Positions 56,458-64,000 of a DNA stretch of 64,000 nucleotides are shown one piece after another. The translations under genes and the position numbers were made by a program. Within the stretch, counting starts at the first letter, position 1. The number at the start of each line of letters is the position of its first letter. Origin of the DNA: Ursus arctos (lineage: Eukaryota > Chordata > Mammalia > Carnivora > Ursidae). The stretch covers positions 18,186,501 to 18,250,500 of the forward strand of contig NW_026623050.1 in assembly GCF_023065955.2 (NCBI RefSeq). Reading direction: 5' to 3'. The notes under the pieces were generated by a model that was not told the DNA's origin, did not search any database, and saw nothing but the letters and a program-made list of their open reading frames with translations.

Positions 56458-57214
56458 ATGCATAAAAATCAGGAGATTATAAAGGATGTAAATCATAACA
56501 AAAACAATTGTTACAATAATAAAAAGATACATTTGTGATATACTAATGCATATGCTTCTTTACTGATTATTAACACGATCTGTTGGTGTGTTCAATATTT
56601 TAGTTTCAAAATAATGATGGACATAAATTGTTACTTCATGGTATCTATATAAATCCGGTGTGCTAGGAAAATATCTTTGGTTTCTGAGGGTGATAAGGTC
56701 ACAGATACTATGAACACTACTGTGGTTTATTGCCTACATTTGTAATGAGAGAAAAAACTGAATTTCAATTACAGGTTTCTGAAAATAAGATGTAATTTCC
56801 CATCCCAGTTTTTGGACCCCCTGATTTCTATCCATGAGAATGCTTTAAATTATCAGATGTTAGGGAAGACCCAGGCTAAGGATCTAGTTTTGGAGTGTTG
56901 AAGCTGGCTCACCTCCATGTCTATGCTTAGCCTTAATAAAAGAGAGAAAGAGAGGTTCAGAGAAAGCAGTCTTGTCTTTATGGAGATGAAGGTGTGTCCA
57001 TCACTTCTCATAGTCCATTGGCTTGAACCTTGTCTTATGGTTATATCTAGTTTCAAGAGAAACTGTGTTAGGGGGTCTGTAATCAGATGGCTGTGTGCCT
57101 GGCTTAAAATTAAGGAGTTTTACTGCTAAACAGGAGAAAGAGGGAATAAATACTTCGTGCCTACTGTAGGAATATAGGACTCCCAAAAGTATGCCTGAAA
57201 TTCAATTTTCTGCC
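56458..57214. other. Unique non-coding sequence
   Basis: No repeat recognised except the second copy of the 37-bp pair. Open frames at 56853-57129 on both strands are unsupported. Confidence 0.5.
56832..56868 (+). repeat. 37-bp dispersed pair, copy 2
   Basis: Matches 53743-53779 except one base (T for G at the 29th position). The surrounding sequence is different. Confidence 0.9.
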
Positions 57215-57330
57215 AGCCAGGCTCAGAAGAGATTGTGTGATTTAGAGAGGATTATTGTGAGGATTAACTACAGTGTGTTCAAGTGGCTGGTAAAGAGTAA
57301 GTGCTCAATAAATATTCACTGAAGCTGACT
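57215..57330 (+). mobile_element. MIR fragment, sense
   Basis: 'ttattgtgaggattaactac' and 'gtaagtgctcaataaatatt' match the MIR 3' half. Confidence 0.7.
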
Positions 57331-57429
57331 TGCATGTGACCAGGGTCTGTTAGAGGAATAATACACAATGGGAGATAACATATTGGAGTTCCTGGGATGA
57401 TAGAGTCAGAGATATTTATGTTTAAATTC

Positions 57430-57581
57430 ATGCATTCATTTGTTCATTTAAGAAATATTTATTGAGCTTTGAGCCAGACACTATTGCAGTTGCCAGAAAA
57501 ATGGCAGTGAGCATTATTAAGTCCTTGCTGTCAGAAATCTTTCATCCTATGCAGGGAAAATAGAATAATAAATAGACAAAC
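57430..57581 (+). mobile_element. Ancient interspersed repeat fragment, interrupted by the L1
   Basis: 'tcatttgttcatttaagaaa', 'tatttattgagctttgagcc' and 'aataataaatagacaaacaa' fit the ancient family listed at 20880-20995. The full-length L1 inserted at its 3' end. Confidence 0.6.
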
Positions 57582-57596
57582 AAAATGTAGGTTGGG

Positions 57597-58742
57597 AGGG
57601 AGTTAAGATGGCGGAGGAGTAGGGGACCCCTTTTTCAGCCGGTCCCCTGAATCGAGCTGGATAGGTACCAGACCAGCCTGAACATCTATGGAATCACCCT
57701 GAGACTCAGGAAGATACATCTGGATCCCTACAAATGAACATCTCCAGTGCTGAGTATTGAGGTACGAAGCGGGGAGCCGTGAAACTGCGCACAGATATGG
57801 GAAGATAAATGGAAGGGGGAGGGAGCCACCGCGTTTGGGAGCCGGGAAGCGGTAGCCACCTGCACGGGGGAGCGGGTGGACTCATGGACCGGCACCCACG
57901 AGAGAACAGACTGAGACCGTGAGCCGGGAGCGCGTGCCACCATACTTCTCACAGAACTCTGGTGTGCTCACTGGAACCAGACTGAGACTGGGAGCTCTGG
58001 GAGCGCGCGGGGGCGGCTGGCGGCTGGTGGCTGGCAGCTGGCGGTGTTAGAAACACAAAAGACAGAGACTCCACGGCCCTGGAAGTGAGGGCTGGGACGC
58101 CGGGTGTGGGGCTCACATCCCCGGACGCTGCAGGGTTGAGCAGCACCAACAGTAATGGAGTTAAAGTGGCCAGAACATCAGTGGAGAATGGTCCGCAATC
58201 CCCTCTGTTCTGTGACAGAGGCTGAGATTCGGCCACTGCTGCTCTGTCTCTCAGAAAAGGCACAGCAAACCGCCAGGGAAAGCCACCAGAGAACAAAAGC
58301 CTGGATATACTGGCTCACAGTGTGCCCATCCCCATCCCCCCTCGCAGGGGACATGGAGACTCTACCCAAACAGGGTTGCCTGAGTATCGGCGCGGCAGGC
58401 CACTCCCCCAGAAGGCAGGCTGAAAAATCAAGAAGCCCACATCCCGGGGCGCCTGGGTGGCGCAGTCCATAAGCGTCTGTCTTCGGCTCAGGGCGTGATC
58501 CCGGCGTTCTGGAATCGAGTCCTGCATCGGACTCCTCCGCTGGGAGCATGCTTCTTCCTTTCCCACTCCCCTGCTTGTGTTCCCTCTCTCGCTGGCTGTC
58601 TCTCTGTCACATAAATAAATAAAATCTTAAAAAAAAAAATAGAAGCCCACATCCCTAAGATCCCTGTAGAACAAGGGCACATGGCTTGGGTCCCGGTCAA
58701 TAATTTGGGCTCTGGCCAACCCCACAACCTCTCCTCATCAGA
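57597..58742 (+). promoter_or_regulatory. L1 5' UTR / internal promoter region
   Basis: GC-rich leader of about 0.94 kb excluding the SINE. It has AAGATGGCGG at 57605-57614 near the very 5' end, a match to the YY1 site that sets L1 transcription start in primates. A GGCTGG/GGCGG-rich tandem stretch lies at about 58009-58045. In L1s this region holds an internal Pol II promoter; activity of this copy is unknown. Open frames within it (for example 57949-58296 minus and 58155-58472 plus) are not recognised proteins. Confidence 0.8.
58446..58640 (+). mobile_element. CAN-SINE inserted in the L1 5' UTR
   Basis: GGGGCGCCTGGGTGGCGCAG, GGGCGTGATCCCGGCGTTCT, 'ggaatcgagtcctgcatcgg', CT-rich middle and ACATAAATAAATAAAATCTT plus poly(A). 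A perfect 15-bp duplication, AGAAGCCCACATCCC, occurs at 58431-58445 and 58641-58655, both inside L1 sequence, so the SINE is younger than the L1. It lies about 100 bases upstream of ORF1. Confidence 0.98.
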
Positions 58743-59627
58743 ATGACGAGAAAGAGAAATCCCCCCCAGCAAATTAAAGACAATGAGTTCTGTGGATATG
58801 GATATAACCAAATTATCAGAAATGGAATTCAGAGTAACAATGGTCAAGATGATGTGTAGACTTGAAAAAAGTATTAACGAAAATATTAATGAGAATATAG
58901 AATCTGTAAGGGTGGAAATGAGAGTGAACCTGGCAGAAATTAAAAATTCTATGAGCCAAATGCAGTCAAAACTAGAGGCTCTGACGGCCAGAATGAATGA
59001 GGCAGAAGAACGTATCAGCGAATTGGAGGATGGGTTAGTAGAAGAAGAAGCTAAAATAGAATCTGGACTCAAAAAAATCCACACTCAGGAATGTAGGTTA
59101 CGGGAGATTACTGACTCAATGAAATGTTCCAATGTCAGAATCATCGGCATCCCCGAGGGGGTGGAGAAAAACAGAGGTCTAGAAGAGATATTTGAACAAA
59201 TTGTAGCTGAAAACTTCCCTAATCTAGCAAGGGAACCAAACATTCGTGTCCAAGAGGCAGAGAGGACCCCTCCCAAGCTCAACTACAACAAACCTACGCC
59301 AGGTCACGTCATAGTGCAATTCGCAAATATTAGATCCAAGGATACAGTATTGAAAGCGGCCAGGGCAAAGAAATTTCTCACGTACCAAGGCAAAGGTATC
59401 AGAATTACATCAGACCTGTCTACACAGACCTGGAATGAGAGAAAGGGTTGGGGGGGGGCATTTTTAAAGCTCTTTCAGAGAAAAACATGCAGCCGAGGAT
59501 CCTTTATCTAGCAAGGCTGTCATTCAGAATTGATGGAGAAATAAAGACCTTCCAGAATCGCCAGTCATTGGCCAATTTCATAACCACGAAACCAGCCCTA
59601 CAGGAGATATTAAGGGGGGTTCTATAA
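58743..59627 (+). pseudogene. L1 ORF1 (RNA-binding chaperone protein), two frame breaks
   Basis: ORF1p is the trimeric nucleic-acid chaperone that coats L1 RNA. The ATG at 58743 starts in one frame, but the frame changes at a run of seven C (58761-58767). The long open part, 58783-59449, is in the next frame. It shows a coiled-coil-like heptad region (about codons 25-100, with NESI-type Leu/Ile/Val spacing and 'MNEAEERISELED'), then the RRM-like part ('NVRIIGIPEG', 'ENFPNL', 'RTPPKLNYNKPTPGHVIVQF') and the start of the C-terminal domain ('GKGIRITSDLS'). At a run of nine G (59450-59458) the frame changes again. The remaining C-terminal sequence up to the TAA at 59625-59627 lies in a third position. 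Both breaks are at homopolymers, so a sequencing or assembly error should be considered. Confidence 0.92.
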
Positions 59628-59699
59628 AAGTAAAAAGGCTCCAAGAGTGATACAGAACAGAAAGTCACAATCTATAGAAACAAAGACTTTACTGGCAAC

Positions 59700-62600
59700 A
59701 TGGCATCAGTAAAATCATATCTCTCAATATTCAGTCTCAATGTAAATGGCCTAAATGCTCCCATAAAACGCCACAGGGTTGCAGATTGGATAAAAAGACA
59801 TGACCCATCCATTTGCTGTCTACAAGAGACTCATTTTGAACCCAAATATACATCCAGACTGAAAGTAAAGGGATGGAATACCATCTTTCACGCCAGTGGA
59901 CCTCAAAAGAAAGCTGGGGTAGCAATTCTCATAGCAGACAGATTGGATTTTAAACTAAAGACTATAGTTAGAGACACAGAAGGGCACTATATTATTCTTA
60001 AAGGATGTATCCAACAAGTGGATATGACAATTATAAATATATATGCCCCCACCAGGGGAGCAGCAAGATACACAAGCCAACTCTTAACCACAATAAAGAG
60101 ACATATAGATAAAAATACACTAATAGTAGGAGACCTCAACACTCCACTATCAGCAATAGATAGATCACCTAAGCAAGAAATCAGCAAAGAAACAAGAGCT
60201 TTGAATGCCATACTTGACGAGTTGGACCTCATAGATATATATAGAACACTACACCCCAGAACCAAAGAATACTCATTCTATTCTAATGCCCATGGAACAT
60301 TCTCAAGAATAGACCATGTTCTGGATCACAAAACAGGTCTCAACCGATACCAAAAGACTGAAATTATTCCCTGCTTATTCTCAGACCATAACGCTCTGAA
60401 ATTGGAACTCAACCACAAGGAAAAATTTGGAAGAAACTCAAACACTTGGAGACTAAGAACCATCCTGCTCAGGAATGACTCAATAAACCAGGAAATCAAA
60501 AATCAAATTAAACAATTTATGGAGACCAACGAGAATGTCCAAACCTATGGGATACTGCAAAGGCAGTCCTAAGGGGGAAATACATAGCCATCCAAGCCTC
60601 ACTCAAAAGAATAGAAAAATCTAAAATGCAGTTTTTATATTCTCATCTCAAGAAGCTGGAGCAGCAACAGAGGGACAGGCCTAATCCACGCACAAGGAAG
60701 CAGCTGACCAAGATTAGAGCAGAAATCAATGAATTAGAAACCAGGAGTACAGTAGAGCAGATCAACAGAACTAGAAGCTGGTTCTTTGAGAGAATCAATA
60801 AAATTGACAGACCGCTGGCAAGACTTATCCAAAAGAATAGAGAAAGGACCCAAATTAATAAAATTATGAATGAAAAGGGAGAGGTCACAACCAACACCAA
60901 TGAAATTGGAAGGATTATTAGAAACTTTTATCAACAGCTATATGCCAATAAATTAAGCAATCTGGACGAGATGGAATCCTTCCTGGAAACCTATAAACTA
61001 GCAAGACTGAAACAGGAAGAAATTGATTTTTTAACCAGGCCAATTAATTACAAAGAGATTGAGTCAGTGATAAACAACCTTCCAAATAACAAAACTCCAG
61101 GCCCGGACGGTTTTCCTGGGGAATTCTACCAAAAATTCAAAGAAGAAATAATACCTATTCTCCTAAAGCTATTTCAAAAAATAGAAACGGAAGGAAAGCT
61201 ACCAAACTCATTCTATGAGGCCAGTATTACCTTGATCCCCAAACCAGGCAAAGACCCCATCAAAAAGGAGAATTACAGACCGATTTCCCTAATGAATATG
61301 GACGCCAAAATCCTCAACAAGATCCTGGCTAATAGAATCCAACAGTACATTAAAAGGATTATCCATCATGACCAAGTGGGATTCATCCCTGGGATGCAAG
61401 CGTAGTTCAACTTTCGCAAATCTATCAGTGTCTTAGATTTTATCCAGAAAGAAAAATTCAAAAATCATATGATTCTCTCAATAGATGCAGAAAAAGCATT
61501 TGACAAAATACAGCATCCTTTCCTGATTAAAACCCTTCAGAGTGTAGGGGTAGATGGTACATTCCTCAATCTCATAAAAACCATCTATGAAAAGCCTACA
61601 GCGAATATCATTCTCAATGGGGAAAAGCTGGAAGCCTTTCCCTTAAGATCAGGAACACGACAAGGATGCCCACTCTCGCCACTATTATTCAACATAGTAC
61701 TAGAAGTCCTTGCAACAGCAGTCAGACAACAAAAAGGGATAAAAGGTATCCAAATCGGCAAAGAAGAAGTCAAAATGTCTCTCTTCGCAGATGACATGAT
61801 ACTGTATATGGAAAACCCAAAAGAATCCACTCCCAAACTATTAGAAGTTATAGAGCAATTCAGTAACGTGGCGGGATACAAAATCAATGCTCAGAAATCA
61901 GTTGCATTTCTATACACGAATAATGAGACTGAAGAAAGAGAAATTAGGGAATCCATCCCATTTATAATAGCACCAAAAACCATACGTTACCTTGGAATTA
62001 ACTTAACCAGAGACGTAAAGGATCTATATTCTAGATACTATAAATCACTCTTGAAAGACATTGAGGAAGACACAAAAAGATGGAAAAATATTCCATGCTC
62101 ATGGATCGGAAGAATTAACATAGTTAAAATGTCCATGCTACCCAGAGCAATCTACACTTTCAGTGCTATCCCGATCAAAATACCGAGGACATTTTTCAAA
62201 GAACTGGAACAAATAGTCCTTACATTTGTATGGAACCAGAAAAGGCCCCGAATCGCCAAGGAACTGTTGAAAAGGAAAAACAAAGCTGGGGGCATCACAG
62301 TGCCGGATTTCGAGCTGTACTACAAAGCTGTGATCACAAAGACAGCATGGTACTGGCACAAAAACAGACATATAGACCAATGGAACAGAATAGAGAAACC
62401 AGAAATGGACCCATGGCTTTTTGGGCAACTAATCTTTGATAAAGCAGGAAAAAACATCCAGTGGAAAAAAGTCTCTTCAATAAATGGTGCTGGGAAAATT
62501 GGACAGCTACATGCAAAAGAATGAAACTTGACCACTCTCTCACACCATACACAAAGATAAACTCCAAATGGAAGAAAGACTTTGATGTGAGACAGGAATC

Positions 62601-63508
62601 CATCAAAATCTTAGAGGAGAACATAGGCAGCAACCTCTACGACATCAGCCAAAGCAACCTTTTTCATGACACATCTCCAAAGGCAAGGGATACAAAAGAT
62701 AAAATGAACTTGTGGGACTTCATCAAGATAAAAAGCTTCTGCACGGCCAAGGAAACAGTAAAAAAAACTAAGGCAGCCCATGGAATGGGAGAATATATTT
62801 GCAAATGAGGCTACAGATAAAAGACTGGTATCCAAGATCTACAAAGAACTTCTCAAACTTAATACGCGAGAAACAAATAAACAAATCATAAAATGGGCAG
62901 AAGATATGAACAGACACTTTTCCAATGATGACATACAAATGGCTAACAGACACATGAGAAAGTGTTCAAAATCATTAGCCATCAGGGAAATTCAAATCAA
63001 AACCACACTAAGATACCACCTTATGCCAGTTAGAATGGCAAAAATTGACAAGGCAAGAAACAACAATTGCTGGAAAGGATGTGGAGAAAGGGGATCCCTC
63101 CTACATTGTTGGTGGGAATGCAAGTTGGTACAGCCACTCTGGAAAACAGTATGGAGGTCCCTTAAAAAGTTAAAAATTGAGCTACCCTATGACCCAACCA
63201 TTGCACTACTGGGTATTTACCCCAAAGATACAGACGTAGTGAAGAGAAGGGCCATATGCACCCCAATGTTCATAGCAGCATTGTCCACAATAGCCAAATC
63301 GTGGAACGAACCGAGGTGCCCTTCAACAGATGAATGGATTAAGAAGTTGTGGTCCATATATACAATGGAATATTACTCAGCTATCGGAAAGAACAAGTTC
63401 TCAACATTTGCTGCAACATGGACGGCACTGGAGGAGATAATGCTAAGTGAAATAAGTCAAGCAGAGAAAGACATTTATCATATGATTTCTCTCATCTATG
63501 GAACATAA
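59700..63508 (+). pseudogene. L1 ORF2 (endonuclease-reverse transcriptase), disabled
   Basis: Begins 72 bases after ORF1. The endonuclease part (59700 to about 60540) is open and keeps the expected catalytic surroundings: LNVNG (Asn14), QETH (Glu43), NIYAP, GDLNTP and SDHN. A frame break occurs at about 60540-60552. The reverse transcriptase part follows, with '[15 protein letters not shown]', '[11 protein letters not shown]', '[12 protein letters not shown]' and the catalytic FADD at 61784-61795. A TAG stop at 61403-61405 replaces a Trp-type codon. A second frame break is at the A run 62465-62470 and a third at about 62768-62782. The C-terminal piece keeps the [14 protein letters not shown] cysteine/histidine motif and stops at 63506-63508. 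The length, about 1270 codons in total, matches the family. Not functional as read. Confidence 0.95.
61403..61405 (+). other. Nonsense codon in L1 ORF2
   Basis: TAG within the conserved block just after '[12 protein letters not shown]', where L1 ORF2 proteins have a Trp. TGG to TAG is a single transition. It truncates the reverse transcriptase domain before the FADD motif. Confidence 0.9.
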
Positions 63509-63786
63509 GAACTAGGAAGATCGGTAGGGGAAGAAAGGGATAGAGAAAAGGGAGTAATCAGAAGGGGGAATGAAGCATGAGAGACTATGGACTCTGAGAA
63601 ACAACCTGAGGGCTTCAGAGGGGAGGGGGGTGGGGGAATGGGGTGGACTGGTGATGGGTAGTGAGGAGGGTATGTGTTGCATGGTGCACTGGGTGTTTTA
63701 CTCAACTAATGAAGCATCAAGCTTTACATCGGAAACCAGGGATGTACTGTATGGTGACTAACATAATATAATGAAAAAACATTAAA
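63509..63786 (+). other. L1 3' UTR and A-rich tail with a G-run motif
   Basis: Short carnivore-type L1 3' UTR ('gaacataagaactaggaag', 'gggggaatgaagcatgagag', 'tgcatggtgcactgggtgtt') ending in ATAATATAATGAAAAAACA and an A run. G-rich bases 63620-63643 contain four G runs with one- to three-base loops, a potential G-quadruplex of the kind often found in L1 3' UTRs. All truncated L1 copies in this window derive from this region. Confidence 0.92.
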
Positions 63787-63801
63787 AAAATGTAGGTTGG
63801 G

Positions 63802-64000
63802 GGCAAAGGATATGAAAAGAGATGGGGTAAAGGTTATGGTCGAATGCCGTGATAGGCAGAATTAAAAGATGATCTCCAAGATACCTGCTCCTTGTTACAC
63901 TCTCTGTATAATCACCCTCATCTACTCCCCCAATTTAAATGTGAATGTGACCTGTGAATAGAATGGCATATGAATTTTATGATTAGGTTATATTTTATGG
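63802..64000 (+). mobile_element. Probable MLT1-like LTR start, running off the window
   Basis: From about 63850, 'cgtgataggcagaattaaaa', 'gatgatctccaagatacctg' and 'gtgacctgtgaatagaatgg' resemble the 5' part of MaLR LTRs (compare the LTR start at 28168). The window ends before it can be confirmed. Confidence 0.45.

Larger units (their letters stand above)
57597..63786 (+). mobile_element. Full-length carnivore LINE-1, disabled
   Basis: About 6.19 kb, of which about 210 bases are an inserted SINE plus its duplicated target, leaving about 5.98 kb, normal for L1. It has a 5' UTR, ORF1, a short spacer, ORF2, a 3' UTR and an A-rich tail. A perfect 15-bp target-site duplication, AAAATGTAGGTTGGG, lies at 57582-57596 and 63787-63801. 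ORF1 has two frame breaks; ORF2 has three frame breaks and one stop. It therefore cannot make either protein intact, although its clean duplication and readable motifs show it is relatively young. It serves as the internal reference for the truncated L1 copies elsewhere in the window. Confidence 0.97.

Noticed and set aside
57949..58549. Open frames of 105-123 codons in the L1 5' UTR
   Set aside because: GC-rich leader sequence gives chance frames on both strands, and some cross the inserted SINE. I recognise no protein.
6678..58640. tRNA genes
   Set aside because: tRNA-like segments with A- and B-box pieces occur only as heads of CAN-SINEs with CT-rich bodies and A-rich tails; no complete cloverleaf was seen on its own.
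58488..59084. 198-codon minus-strand frame opposite L1 ORF1
   Set aside because: It is an antisense shadow of the coiled-coil part of ORF1 plus SINE sequence.
1..64000. CRISPR arrays, operons, bacterial insertion sequences, riboswitches
   Set aside because: No regularly spaced direct repeats with unique spacers and no bacterial gene organisation; the window is clearly mammalian.

Overview
This is nuclear DNA from a mammal, almost certainly a carnivore of the caniform (arctoid) branch. The evidence is about fifteen copies of the tRNA-derived CAN-SINE and an L1 of the carnivore type. The SINEs carry a Lys-tRNA-like head, a CT-rich middle and an AATAAA/TCTTAAA tail. Their variants read like bear/panda/seal-type copies and lack the usual dog (SINEC_Cf) and cat signatures; that finer placement is inference. 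I could not support any host protein-coding gene, tRNA or rRNA, so the window looks intergenic or deeply intronic. The protein-coding sequence I recognise is decayed retrotransposon coding sequence.

Layout. 0-6.6 kb: an old MER5-type hAT element carrying two L1 insertions, then mostly unique sequence. 6.7-13.2 kb: two CAN-SINEs, a 360-bp polypyrimidine tract and ancient L2/MIR fragments. 13.3-15.6 kb: a MaLR-type endogenous retrovirus-like element with two LTRs, itself broken by an L1 fragment. 15.6-24.6 kb: microsatellite, MIR, a SINE-in-SINE nest, hAT remnants and two further SINEs. 25.9-29.5 kb: L1 fragments and a nest in which an MLT1-type LTR, a SINE and an L1 lie inside an older repeat. 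33.1-37.1 kb: a repeat-poor interval with homeobox-type AT motifs and a G-quadruplex motif, the best candidate for conserved regulatory DNA. 37.8-52 kb: SINEs, MIRs, a 131-bp L1, an L2, and a pair of RFX X-box-like motifs near 48.7-48.9 kb. 53-57 kb: mostly unique, with an unexplained 37-bp near-identical pair. 57.6-63.8 kb: a full-length L1 with a perfect 15-bp target-site duplication, a CAN-SINE inside its 5' UTR, and disabled ORF1 and ORF2. The last 200 bases look like the start of an MLT1-type LTR.

The repeats illustrate one process: L1-encoded endonuclease and reverse transcriptase insert L1, SINE and tail-only copies at A-rich targets. Many insertions keep readable target-site duplications, so their relative order can be worked out. 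I did not find a credible new gene system. The most interesting items are structural or regulatory: the twin-primed L1, two apparent tail-only retroinsertions, the X-box pair, the 37-bp pair and the repeat-poor block.
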